The notes: a model not told the origin generated them from the sequence alone. 37,123 nt of DNA from Pseudobacteriovorax antillogorgiicola (GCA_945898195.1 CAMDHM010000031.1:1-37123); one strand, 5' to 3'; counted from the stretch's first letter, positions 1 to 8,086 are shown. Made by a program: numbers and translations.

Positions 1-162
1 CCACCCTCCGTATGAACTCACGGAGGGCTTTTCAGCCGGCATCTGCCTACGAGGTTACCCGCGCAGGCAGCGGCCACGACTACGGTGGCATCTGGACGAT
101 TCCACCGGCGGGACTCTCACCCGCCAGAGTGTTTGGCTAGCATCGCTGCGTTCCAAACACAC
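1..162 (-). ncRNA. Candidate structured RNA, group II intron domain I-like
   Basis: Read on the minus strand, this non-coding stretch folds into a row of hairpins. A perfect 8-bp stem (GTGTTTGG/CCAAACAC, about 161-130) comes first. Next is a 6-bp stem GGCGGG/CCCGCC around a TGAGAGT loop (about 125-107), then a GGTGG/CCACC stem and a CTGCCT/AGGCAG stem. The core GGGTGAGAGTCCC resembles, from memory, the epsilon-prime hairpin of domain I in bacterial group IIC introns. GTGTG at 162-158 matches the GUGYG consensus for an intron 5' end. If this is an intron, the rest of it and any reverse transcriptase lie beyond the left edge. It sits about 26 bases past the T-run of the hpf terminator, which loosely suits group IIC introns that insert behind terminators. 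Other structured RNAs or a plain 3' region are possible. The similarity was recalled, not searched. Confidence 0.35.
4..32 (+). terminator. Hairpin with short T-run at the window edge
   Basis: CCCTCCGT (4-11) pairs perfectly with ACGGAGGG (20-27) across an 8-base loop and is followed by CTTTT. This reads as a rho-independent terminator for a plus-strand gene left of the window. The same stem would also fit into the minus-strand structured RNA proposed here, so its role is not settled. Confidence 0.4.
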
Positions 163-187
163 AAATGGGTAATGCAGGTGGCGTGCC

Positions 188-227
188 AAAAAAAGGATAG
201 GGCAGGACCAATGCTACGGTCCTGCCC
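188..227 (-). terminator. Rho-independent terminator of hpf
   Basis: On the minus strand a perfect 10-bp stem, GGGCAGGACC (227-218) with GGTCCTGCCC (209-200), has an 8-base loop. After five bases it is followed by seven T residues (194-188). It lies about 95 bases past the hpf stop codon. It is the strongest intrinsic terminator seen in the window. Confidence 0.75.
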
Positions 228-321
228 CATCATTTTACACGCCCCACATGACCGGACGAGGTCAAACAACGGTTCCGGCGCTATCCCTTCTACGCCAGGA
301 CCGCGGGGAAACGCGGTCTTA

Positions 322-759
322 TCACCGCGCCATACGTCGCCGGGCCATCTCAAATTTAAGGATGTCCTCGGCGTCTACTGGCTCTGATTCGATGTCAAAA
401 TCGAGCGGCGCAGTAAACGCGTAATTCTTATCCATCGGATCAAGAAGGCGCAATTGACGCTTCGACTTATGACCTTTTAGTTTCTCTTTGTGGCGCTTTA
501 ACTGTGACGTCAACTTGTCCATCATGTGATCGATGGACCCGTACATATCACCGCAGGCATGCTCGACCTCAAGATTGAAGCCGTCCCCTCCGGTTAAAGT
601 GCAGCGCACTGCGTGATTCAGATTATCCACGGTAAATGTCACGTGAGCCTCAACGGGCTTGGAAACGAATTTATTGACTCGTTCGGCGATCTTCTCCTCG
701 GCATAACGGGTGAGTGCTGGCGACGTGTCCATGTGCTTGAAAGCAAAGCGAAAATGCAT
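322..759 (-). CDS. hpf: Ribosome hibernation promoting factor (HPF/RaiA family)
   Basis: This 145-residue cytoplasmic protein belongs to the family that binds the 30S decoding region and silences ribosomes in stationary phase. The N-terminal 100 residues have the family pattern: FAFKHMDTSPALTRYAEEKI, then strands with VTFTVDN and AVRCTL, a GGDGFNLEVEHACGDMYGSIDHMMDKL segment written here as a run of family-typical residues, and a basic helix of alternating K, H and R. The length lies between short HPF (about 95) and long HPF (about 180). The last 45 residues, including a DPMDKNY segment and an acidic patch, do not resemble the usual long-form dimerisation domain, so ribosome dimerisation cannot be assumed. 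The ATG is preceded by AAGGAGG. The gene is divergent from recD2 and ends in a strong terminator. Confidence 0.9.
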   Translation of the reverse strand: MHFRFAFKHMDTSPALTRYAEEKIAERVNKFVSKPVEAHVTFTVDNLNHAVRCTLTGGDGFNLEVEHACGDMYGSIDHMMDKLTSQLKRHKEKLKGHKSKRQLRLLDPMDKNYAFTAPLDFDIESEPVDAEDILKFEMARRRMAR

Positions 760-777
760 TAGAAACCTCCTTCAAAT

Positions 778-794
778 CCGTGACGAATTCACGG
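778..794 (-). promoter_or_regulatory. Hairpin just upstream of the hpf ribosome binding site
   Basis: CCGTGA (778-783) pairs with TCACGG (789-794), giving a 6-bp stem with a 5-base loop. It lies about 10 bases upstream of the AAGGAGG of hpf. In the mRNA leader it could affect initiation or 5' stability. This is a structural observation only. Confidence 0.25.
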
Positions 795-941
795 GTCATT
801 CCTGCCTACAAAATGCTTTTCGGCTAACTTTTAAAAGGCATTAGAGGATTTATTGGGGCTTGCCAAAGCCCGCCAATTTCAATAATTGTTTTAGATAGAT
901 AGCTTGCACTGTATTAAAAAAGATCAAGGGTTTTTCAGGAC

Positions 942-3257
942 GTGACCGCCTTCGACCACCAAAACCGACCCCCGCAAAACGAGAGCCGATCGGATGCAGA
1001 ACTGCGCGCGGAAGCTGGCGCGGCATCAACACTTCGCGGCGAAGTGGAGCGTGTTACCTACAGCAATGCAGAAAATGGCTACAGCGTCCTGCGCATTCGT
1101 GACACCGCCACCAATGTCACCGTCACTGCCACGGGAATCTTTGTCGACATCAAGGCCGGCGAGCTGTTCCAATTCACAGGTACGTGGAGCTCACACGCTC
1201 AATACGGCCGACAATTTAAAATTGACCGGGCGTTGCCAGTACGCCCAACATCTAAACCGGCAATGATCCGTTACCTGTCATCAGGACTAATCAAGGGAAT
1301 TGGTGAAAAGACTGCCGGGCGTATTGTTGCCCATTTCGGTGAAAAAACTTTCAAAATATTGGACGAAAACCCAGCCTGCTTGACGCAAGTAAAAAGCATT
1401 GCTCGCAAAAAAGCCCAGGTCATCATCGAAGCATGGCAGTCCCAGCGCGCAGGCGCAGACATCATGATGTTTCTGAATCAACACGGAATCACCCCAAACC
1501 TTGCACGTAAAATTTTCAAACTCTACGGCGCAGGAACAATTGAAGTCGTAACCACAGACCCCTATCGCCTGGCGGAAGATCTGCACGGAATTGGCTTCTT
1601 GAAGGCCGACGCGATCGCATTGAATGTAGGCATCACCAAGGATTCCCCACAGCGAGTTCGGGCTGCTGTCCTGTACCAACTTCAGCAGGCTGAAGACAAA
1701 GGCCACTGCTACCTGACTAGCCCACAATTAACGGCAGGAATGTCGGCCACCTTGGATTTACCTGAGGCTCAGTTGGCAACACGCCTTGACGGTGAACTTC
1801 GAGCCCTTCAAAATTCAGGCGCCGTCATCACCGAAAAAGTTCACACGCAAATGGGCGAATCTGGCGAGGGACACTACCGGGGCGAACTACGGGCGGCTGA
1901 GGCCGATGTTGCCGAGGGAATTGCACGGCTCTTGAGTCACCCTGTTGAGGTCGATAATGAGCGCGTTGCAAGTTGGATTGAGCGCTACGTAGCAGTGTCT
2001 GGAACGACACTTAGCGAGGGACAGCTGCAGTCGCTGAAATTCGCAGTACAAAGCGGCGTCTTTGTCTTGACCGGTGGGCCTGGAGTGGGCAAAACCACCA
2101 CCGCAAACGTGATCATTCGCCTGTTCAAGGCCATGGGCAAAAAAGTCGCCCTCGGCGCCCCGACTGGTCGCGCCGCCCAACGCTTGAGCGAAGTCGCTGC
2201 GGAAAAAGCGAAAACGATTCATCGCCTGCTGGAATGGGCGCCCGCCGTTGGCGGCTTCACCAGAACCGACGAAAATCCATTGGACGCGCAAGTGACCATC
2301 ATCGATGAAGCCTCGATGATCGATATCCGATTGATGGCCAACCTTGTCAAAGCGCTGCCAAATAAATCCCAGCTTATCTTGATCGGTGATGTGGACCAGT
2401 TGCCATCGGTTGGTCCAGGAAACGTTTTGCGTGACTTAATAGAATCGCGTCAAATACCATTCATCAAACTGGATCAGATTTTCCGTCAAGCAAACGAATC
2501 TCATATTATCAGGACGGCCCACACGATCAACAAAGGCCAGGAACCTGAGTTTACAAAGAACCAGGACGATTCGAGCGACTGCCAGTTCATCGAAGTGGAA
2601 ACTTCTGAAGACGTCATGGAGACAATTAAAAAACTCGTTGCTTCTGATATTCCAGAAAAACTTGGACTTGATCCTGTCCGCGACATTCAAATTCTGACGC
2701 CAATGAATCGCGGTGATCTTGGAACTCAGACATTCAATGAGGAGCTGCAGCGCCTATTGAATCCAGACCGTGGCCAAGGGGCTGCCGACACTGGCAATCG
2801 GAGTGAAAAGTCGCGCCGCCTATTTCGCCAGGGCGACAAGGTGATTCAGCTGGTCAACAACTACGATCTCGGGGTCTTCAACGGCGACATTGGGTTTGTG
2901 CGCGAGGCTGGTGTTGAGGGTGGAAAAGTTTTGGTCGGATTTCCCGACGGGCGCCTGGTAACATACGGAGCCGAGGAGATCGGAGACCTTCGCCTCGCAT
3001 ATGCCATCACCATTCACAAATCCCAGGGCAGCGAATTTCCCGCCGTCGTAATCCCTGTATCAATGCAACATTACATAATGTTGCAACGAAATTTGATCTA
3101 CACAGCACTGACGCGAGCCAGAAAATTTGCGATCTTCGTTGGATCGAAGAAGGCACTGGGCTATTCCGTGCGCAATCAGGTTTCCGCGAAACGCCAGACC
3201 CAACTCATCGAGCGTATTCGCTGGGCTCTTCGGATCGCGCCACCGCCGTCGCGCTGA
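942..3257 (+). CDS. recD2: RecD2-type ATP-dependent DNA helicase
   Basis: This 771-residue protein is an SF1B 5'-3' DNA helicase of the RecD2 type, which works without RecB and RecC. The N-terminal part (about 31-105) begins GEVERVTYSNAENGYSVLRI as in the family. Residues about 108-190 carry the tandem helix-hairpin-helix region (LIKGIGEKTAGRI). Walker A is GGPGVGKT at 378-385 and Walker B is IDEAS at about 453. Motif III is GDVDQLPSVGPGNVL. C-terminal motifs are AITIHKSQGSEF near 688 and YTALTRARK near 720. All helicase motifs look intact. The start is GTG with AAGGG 11 bases upstream. An AGGA abuts the GTG but is too close to serve. It ends 15 bases from the convergent kinase gene. No recB, recC or addAB lies nearby. 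Confidence 0.93.
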   Translation: MTAFDHQNRPPQNESRSDAELRAEAGAASTLRGEVERVTYSNAENGYSVLRIRDTATNVTVTATGIFVDIKAGELFQFTGTWSSHAQYGRQFKIDRALPVRPTSKPAMIRYLSSGLIKGIGEKTAGRIVAHFGEKTFKILDENPACLTQVKSIARKKAQVIIEAWQSQRAGADIMMFLNQHGITPNLARKIFKLYGAGTIEVVTTDPYRLAEDLHGIGFLKADAIALNVGITKDSPQRVRAAVLYQLQQAEDKGHCYLTSPQLTAGMSATLDLPEAQLATRLDGELRALQNSGAVITEKVHTQMGESGEGHYRGELRAAEADVAEGIARLLSHPVEVDNERVASWIERYVAVSGTTLSEGQLQSLKFAVQSGVFVLTGGPGVGKTTTANVIIRLFKAMGKKVALGAPTGRAAQRLSEVAAEKAKTIHRLLEWAPAVGGFTRTDENPLDAQVTIIDEASMIDIRLMANLVKALPNKSQLILIGDVDQLPSVGPGNVLRDLIESRQIPFIKLDQIFRQANESHIIRTAHTINKGQEPEFTKNQDDSSDCQFIEVETSEDVMETIKKLVASDIPEKLGLDPVRDIQILTPMNRGDLGTQTFNEELQRLLNPDRGQGAADTGNRSEKSRRLFRQGDKVIQLVNNYDLGVFNGDIGFVREAGVEGGKVLVGFPDGRLVTYGAEEIGDLRLAYAITIHKSQGSEFPAVVIPVSMQHYIMLQRNLIYTALTRARKFAIFVGSKKALGYSVRNQVSAKRQTQLIERIRWALRIAPPPSR

Positions 3258-3272
3258 ACCTTCCGCAGGTAC

Positions 3273-4223
3273 CTAGGAAGATCCTTTGTAGATATTCTGG
3301 TCATGCCCTTCAAATGGCCCCGGAACCAGGGCTTGGTCCACAAGGAATTTTTTAATAGCATGACGCGCATAGCGTATTCCGCAGCGTTTGAGTATCTCGT
3401 AGCAGGCGAACATCATCAGATCTGCCGATTGGTAGCGACGCGACACGGAAAATTGTAGAGCGGTTTTGAGAAGGCCATTAAGAGCCTTTTCCATAGCGGG
3501 ATCGGTCAGACCAAGGGCTGGGATTTTAACCTTCCGCATCAATTCAAGCGTCTGGTGACGATCATTTGATGCCGGAATAATCTTGCGGCCCGCAATCAGC
3601 TCAAACAGAATCAAGGCTGCGCAATACATGTCCGTCTGTTGGACAATCGGCTCGTTCGATATGTGCTCCGGCGCGTAATATCCCGGCGTGCCAATCATAT
3701 AATTCCGGTAATCTTCGACCTCAAGGCGGCAAGCCAATCCAAAGTCGGTAACTAAAACACGACCTTTTGAATCGATTAAATAATTCGCAGCCGATAAATC
3801 AGAATGAATCGTGTCATGCAAATGCAGATAATCAATGCCCTGCAGCATATCGATGACAATACAAAGGCCGATAAGGGGTGGTACGCGTTTGACCTGCTTC
3901 ACGAACGAGTATCCTGACCATCCATCTACAAACTCCGTGACGATGTAACAATCCGGAGGATTGAAGAAGCTGTCGAGATAACTAACGATGTGTTTGTGAT
4001 GCAAGCTCGAAATGATCAGGAGCTCGCGGTGAAAAATCCCAAGAAATTTGGTGTTCCGAGCGAACTTGTCGTGCAGCACCTTAATCGCTACGGCCCCGCC
4101 AGTGCGCTCGTCGATGCCGCGAAACACTCGACCAAGGCCTCCCACCCCCACTTCGGCAACGATCTTGTAAGGCCCGATCTTTGCGGGGATTGAGGACGTA
4201 GCTTTTATCTGATTAGTGCTCAA
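3273..4223 (-). CDS. Hanks-type serine/threonine protein kinase with variant HSD loop
   Basis: This 316-residue soluble protein phosphorylates Ser/Thr, if active. The kinase domain fills about residues 17-275. Visible elements are the glycine loop GVGGLGRV (26-33), VAIK with Lys48, the alpha-C Glu67, the catalytic loop HSDLSAAN (140-147), DFG (160-162) and GTPGYYAPE. Asp142, Asn147 and Asp160 are present. The usual HRDLKPEN is changed in two ways: the HRD arginine is Ser, and the catalytic-loop lysine is Ser or Ala. Activation-loop control is therefore likely atypical, and activity may be low. There is no membrane helix or extracellular sensor domain. The start is TTG with AGGAG about 12 bases upstream. 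It lies 121 bases downstream of the subtilase group on the same strand, so co-transcription is possible. Confidence 0.85.
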   Translation of the reverse strand: MSTNQIKATSSIPAKIGPYKIVAEVGVGGLGRVFRGIDERTGGAVAIKVLHDKFARNTKFLGIFHRELLIISSLHHKHIVSYLDSFFNPPDCYIVTEFVDGWSGYSFVKQVKRVPPLIGLCIVIDMLQGIDYLHLHDTIHSDLSAANYLIDSKGRVLVTDFGLACRLEVEDYRNYMIGTPGYYAPEHISNEPIVQQTDMYCAALILFELIAGRKIIPASNDRHQTLELMRKVKIPALGLTDPAMEKALNGLLKTALQFSVSRRYQSADLMMFACYEILKRCGIRYARHAIKKFLVDQALVPGPFEGHDQNIYKGSS

Positions 4224-4344
4224 TGGCCAGTCGACTCCTGCTTACCTGATCCCGAAATCGGACCAAGCTATCATCGGCAGGAACCGGTCAGATTCAATCA
4301 TAAATTACGAGAATGACCTTGATGCACATCCAAATAAGACCAAA

Positions 4345-5451
4345 TTACCGAAGCATTTCATCCACTTCCTCAATCACATCATTGGATGACGAGATCTTCC
4401 TCAACTCACCAAGAAGCAAGGATATTGCCGGCCCTTTTTTCTGTCGAACAGATTCCACATAAGCGATCTGAACCCATTGAGGCATGCGGGACATCATGAT
4501 TGCCACCTGAGACCGTTCCGCTGGCAGGTAGCTTTCAAGGGCGGACTGACCCAAATCAGAGAGGCCGTTGTTGCGAGAAACAGAATAGTAGACAAGATAT
4601 TCGGCATTTGGATTGGACAGGGGAGCTGGGTGCGCCTGCAGGTGCTTAAGCGCGATAAGGCAGGTATAGACATTAACCGAAGCTTGCGTCAGCTGACGCA
4701 GTTCTTCCGGCGTTGCCAAGGCAAGGTAATCTAGAAAATCAGACGACGCGCGAGCAGGATCCAACTGCGCCATTGAGAGTGCAAACGCTTCCTGACCGGT
4801 CGTCATCAGGCCTTGGCGGATCAATGTGTATGCAGATTTCATCCCATTGGCCTGAACGGCAACCGCCATTTGCGGAATCAATATCGTCGCCTCGTCGTTT
4901 TCAGTAATGGCGCGGCCCAACTCTCGCTCCATCGCAACCCCAAGCGCGCGAGACGGCATCGCGGCGGCAATTTGCCAACCCAATTGCCTGGCCACGGGAC
5001 GCCCCGAATTAATCATTCCTTCAAAAAGTGGAACTGATGCCGGTAGCGGCGAACCTTGATAAATCGCAACAGCATTTGCAAGGCGCACATTATCGTAGCG
5101 GATGATTCCATCTTGAATTGCTGCCTCAATGGTTCGATGAGCGGCCGGCCATTGCTTGCGCTTGGTAATCAATCGGCGCGCATCCTCCACAGTCTGAGCA
5201 CCATTATTGATGGCAGCTTCGATGGCTCCGTTCAGCGTTGTTTTGGAGTCAAAACGCATTCGCTTCTTTGAATCCTGATTGGAGGCATCTTGAAAGGCCT
5301 CATCTTCTTTCGATCCAACCCGACCCGGACCTGCATCCGCACTAATGAGCGAATTTCCGGAACCACCCGACTGAAGGCTCACGCAAGAAACCAGGCCTTG
5401 CGCGATTGCCGCGATCAGCCACGGAAATTTGATCGTTGAGTTAAGGCGCAT
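4345..5451 (-). CDS. Helical lipoprotein of unknown function
   Basis: I do not recognise this 368-residue protein. Residues 1-23 form a lipoprotein signal peptide: basic start, hydrophobic stretch and lipobox LVSC with Cys23. A Gly/Ser/Asp-rich linker follows to about residue 60. The rest is almost entirely alpha-helical, Ala/Leu-rich, with repeating units of 30-35 residues, which suggests a HEAT-like or TPR-like solenoid; no exact repeat was aligned. It probably sits in the periplasm on a membrane anchor. Its ATG overlaps the end of the 150-residue protein gene by 11 bases. That points to translational coupling and a shared job with the membrane protein and the subtilase upstream. Confidence 0.7.
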   Translation of the reverse strand: MRLNSTIKFPWLIAAIAQGLVSCVSLQSGGSGNSLISADAGPGRVGSKEDEAFQDASNQDSKKRMRFDSKTTLNGAIEAAINNGAQTVEDARRLITKRKQWPAAHRTIEAAIQDGIIRYDNVRLANAVAIYQGSPLPASVPLFEGMINSGRPVARQLGWQIAAAMPSRALGVAMERELGRAITENDEATILIPQMAVAVQANGMKSAYTLIRQGLMTTGQEAFALSMAQLDPARASSDFLDYLALATPEELRQLTQASVNVYTCLIALKHLQAHPAPLSNPNAEYLVYYSVSRNNGLSDLGQSALESYLPAERSQVAIMMSRMPQWVQIAYVESVRQKKGPAISLLLGELRKISSSNDVIEEVDEMLR

Positions 5452-5893
5452 AAACTTCCCCTGTTACAACTAAGGTAATCCGGACCGAACCGCCAAACGC
5501 GGATTCCAAATCATCAACCAGAACCGGTGATGAGGTCGACAGATGAAATTCAATTGTCCTGAATTCTTTGAAGTGTATCAAAGAAACCGGAGCGCGCAAA
5601 AAAAAATGTGCAAGAACATCAGCTTCTATAGCAACTACCTCATCGGATCGGCTAAACCCTGATCTGAAAGGGCTACTGACCACAGGCACACCAAACGCGC
5701 GTGCCAAGCGCAGGACAAACCGGGCCGGCATGTCAGCCGTTCGGCGCTGCCCCGACGCCCGGAGATTTTGACCGCGGGCAATAAGCCCTCGCATCAACTG
5801 TAAATCCCGCTGCTGCCGAAGACCCCATGCTGAAAGAAAAATTACGGCAAGTGCTGAAGCGATGTGAAAAACCAGAGCAATGCTCACGCCCAT
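5441..5893 (-). CDS. Small single-pass membrane protein of unknown function
   Basis: This 150-residue protein has one N-terminal membrane helix (about residues 5-25). A basic stretch (LRQQRDLQLMRGLIARG) follows, then a mixed alpha/beta domain of about 100 residues. I recognise no family. The start overlaps the end of the subtilase gene by 10 bases, and its end overlaps the lipoprotein gene by 11 bases. The three are therefore almost certainly one translational unit. The orientation of the soluble domain cannot be fixed from sequence alone. The positive residues just after the helix suggest that the domain is cytoplasmic. Confidence 0.6.
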   Translation of the reverse strand: MGVSIALVFHIASALAVIFLSAWGLRQQRDLQLMRGLIARGQNLRASGQRRTADMPARFVLRLARAFGVPVVSSPFRSGFSRSDEVVAIEADVLAHFFLRAPVSLIHFKEFRTIEFHLSTSSPVLVDDLESAFGGSVRITLVVTGEVYAP

Positions 5894-7773
5894 GAGTCAG
5901 CCTCCACAGAATCCGTTGCGAAAGGGCGTCCCCGCAATTTTTTTACGAAAACCACCAGGAACGGAATCAGAAAAATAAATCCAAATCCAAGATCAAAATC
6001 GGCTGAATCATTGGATCGTTGGTGGGAGATCAACCCACAGCCCGGAGTTACCCGCTGAATTGCCTCTGGCGTATAAGCCCCGGTGGCGTTACTTTTAAAA
6101 ACGCTCGACGCCTGAACCAGACCAGACCCAAGAAGAGGCCTGGGAATTGTTTCCCCAGCAATTCGCGCATAGTAATATTGATAATTGAGGGGGTTCGTCG
6201 CAGCTTCATAAATCGATGGGTCGGCCGTCCCGATCATTCGGGCGTGAATGTCTGCGGCCGCAAGGGAAGGAGAGAACGCCACAAGGAGTCCGATGGTGCC
6301 GGCGACCACGGGCGTCGCCATGGATGTCCCACTCTTCTTGCCAGTACTTCCCCCAGGAAGCGTTGACGAGATTGCCACGCCTGGTGCGGCAATGTCGACC
6401 CAATTCCCGAAATTACTGAACTTTGCTTTTTCCTTTTCATCGGTAACCGCCGACACTGCAATCACGTCCGTCAGGGAGGCCGGATAGGAGCGAAGCATGG
6501 TGTCTTCGTTACCTGCAGCTGCGACAACGACAATTCCATTTGAAGTACGACGCAAACCCGACACGATGACTGCAATGGCGCGGCTACGTTGAAATTGCCC
6601 GAAAGATGCGTTGACGACCCGAATCGCGTTTGAGGAATTACTTCGAAACAAAGAGACATATTTAAGTCCCGCTAATTGCGCAGCATCCGTGATGCCACCC
6701 TCGCCACTAGTAGCCTTGATCACGATAATTTTGCAAAAAGGACAAACACCGGCCGGACCCGATGGTTTGGTTCCATCAGTTTTGTATTCGGCGGCAATTA
6801 TTCCCGCGACGTGGGTGCCGTGGCCACAACCCTCCGCTTCAGGAGGGCAGGCTTGCCCCGCCGCGGTCGTGCCATTTGGAAAAACATCGCCATCGCCAAG
6901 GGTGCCGTTGCCCATTGCGGTCACATTGCACCCGTAGATATCGTTGGTACAACCGGTGGCACCAGGACTGGGATTTTGAAAGATGCGGTTTTTAAGTTGT
7001 GGGTGCAAATAATCAACACCACTGTCGATCACTGCGATCAAAGGAGGATTCGCCAAGATATCCGCCATCGATGGCACTGCATCAGCCGCGCGTGAACTGA
7101 ACGCGGCAAACGCAGACGAGATTTTGATCGCACTAAGATGGGCGACCGAGGCCTCAAGATCGGTGTATGCGGCTGACCACGTGGAAAACGAATCATCGGT
7201 TGTGGTCAGATCCGATAATTGACTGATTCCATTTGGATCGGCGAACCATAGACGGCCGGCTGCCTCCCACTCCAGAAGGGTTTCGGTGGCGACTTCGTCT
7301 GATAAAAAGTCGACTTTCGCGAGGGCCGCCACCGCAGAAGGTGCGCTTTCCATGCCGGTTCCAAGGCGCAACCCAACGGGAGCTTTCGATGCACCAAATC
7401 CGGGGCGCAACAGGCCTTGCAGGCCGCGTAGTTCTTCGCCAACTGCAGCAGAGCTCAGGTCGGCCGAGGTGATGAAATCGACCGACTTGACGCGGGGATC
7501 GCTGGCGAAAGACGCCGTCAATAGCATCTGATGCAGGCGTACTTCAGTTCTAAAATTGGCAAATTCGAGGGCTTCGCGGGAGGCAGGGGCGCGAAACGCA
7601 ACGATCCATGATCCCGGAACCCGGGTTTTGCCGTGCCCCTGACTGCCCGGAGCCAAACCGGACTGCGAAACTGGATTTTCCCATAAAACATGGTCGACGG
7701 CATCCGCCGGCGCCTGTCCACAGGCCGAAAGGAGGAAAAAAATAAGTAATGTCAGAATATTGAACTGGGGCAC
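5884..7773 (-). CDS. Subtilisin-like serine protease (S8), lipoprotein with C-terminal membrane helix
   Basis: This 629-residue protease has the full S8 triad: Asp250 (VIDSGVD), His321 (GHGTHVAG) and Ser484 (GTSMATP). An AAAGNE oxyanion-hole motif lies between His and Ser. The signal peptide ends in lipobox LSAC with Cys18. About 220 residues precede the catalytic domain and may act as a prodomain. The C-terminus has a GCG motif at about 578-580, a hydrophobic helix (about 595-610), then KKLRGR. This has the shape of a C-terminal sorting signal or a simple anchor. The start is GTG with AAGGAGG six bases upstream. It is the first gene of the overlapping trio and likely acts at the cell envelope. 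Whether the lipid anchor, the C-terminal helix or both are kept in the mature enzyme is unknown. Confidence 0.9.
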   Translation of the reverse strand: MPQFNILTLLIFFLLSACGQAPADAVDHVLWENPVSQSGLAPGSQGHGKTRVPGSWIVAFRAPASREALEFANFRTEVRLHQMLLTASFASDPRVKSVDFITSADLSSAAVGEELRGLQGLLRPGFGASKAPVGLRLGTGMESAPSAVAALAKVDFLSDEVATETLLEWEAAGRLWFADPNGISQLSDLTTTDDSFSTWSAAYTDLEASVAHLSAIKISSAFAAFSSRAADAVPSMADILANPPLIAVIDSGVDYLHPQLKNRIFQNPSPGATGCTNDIYGCNVTAMGNGTLGDGDVFPNGTTAAGQACPPEAEGCGHGTHVAGIIAAEYKTDGTKPSGPAGVCPFCKIIVIKATSGEGGITDAAQLAGLKYVSLFRSNSSNAIRVVNASFGQFQRSRAIAVIVSGLRRTSNGIVVVAAAGNEDTMLRSYPASLTDVIAVSAVTDEKEKAKFSNFGNWVDIAAPGVAISSTLPGGSTGKKSGTSMATPVVAGTIGLLVAFSPSLAAADIHARMIGTADPSIYEAATNPLNYQYYYARIAGETIPRPLLGSGLVQASSVFKSNATGAYTPEAIQRVTPGCGLISHQRSNDSADFDLGFGFIFLIPFLVVFVKKLRGRPFATDSVEADSWA

Positions 7774-7774
7774 G

Positions 7775-7802
7775 TTTGCCTCCTTGCGGCATCTGCTATG
7801 AT
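7775..7802 (+). promoter_or_regulatory. Candidate sigma-70 promoter for the gmk-rsh run
   Basis: TTGCCT (7775-7780) and TATGAT (7797-7802) are separated by 16 bases, and the -10 is preceded by TG at the extended position. It lies 37 bases before the GTG of the 79-residue protein. It also overlaps the ribosome-binding region of the divergent subtilase gene, so the two transcription units may interfere. Confidence 0.45.
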
Positions 7803-7838
7803 TCCAATGCTAGCTCAGCAAAGCAAGGGGAACACATC

Positions 7839-8078
7839 GTGTGGCGACTGACCAAAATTGAAAACCGTCCCGCCCTTTTGCTCTCCGAGGGTATTGAAAG
7901 TGGCCAGAGGCAAAGGCTTCACGACCTAAGGGGCGCCATTCGCACCCTTGAACTGGCGAAAAAATTAGGTGCCTTTACGCACTTGGGGCAGGAGCGAGCC
8001 GATGCCTTGAACGAGGCCATCGAAATAGTCACTGGGGAGGCCAAGATTTTGGTCGAAGCTTACGGGACAGGCTGCTAA
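7839..8078 (+). CDS. Small helical protein with an HDLR box
   Basis: This 79-residue protein is of unknown function. The chosen start is the GTG at 7839, with AAGGGG eight bases upstream; an upstream frame extension has no such site. Residues 27-34 read LHDLRGAI, in a predicted amphipathic helix that continues to about residue 44. This resembles the H-box of histidine-kinase dimerisation helices, which is inference only. A second helix (about 52-75) follows. There is no ATPase domain. It lies eight bases before gmk in the same orientation, so it is probably co-expressed with gmk and rsh. Confidence 0.6.
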   Translation: MWRLTKIENRPALLLSEGIESGQRQRLHDLRGAIRTLELAKKLGAFTHLGQERADALNEAIEIVTGEAKILVEAYGTGC

Positions 8079-8086
8079 AATCACTT

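Noticed and set aside
85-387. Plus-strand frame of 100 codons over the start region
   Set aside because: It runs through the hairpin cluster, the hpf terminator and the hpf 3' end, has no ribosome binding site and resembles nothing.
886-917. TTGTTT and TATTAA as a recD2 promoter
   Set aside because: The spacer is 20 bases, too long for a standard sigma-70 promoter, and no better pair was found.
850-1032. Minus-strand 60-codon frame upstream of hpf
   Set aside because: It overlaps the recD2 start on the opposite strand and has no support beyond being open; the GGGCTT/AAGCCC hairpin there (856-870) was noted but has no clear role.
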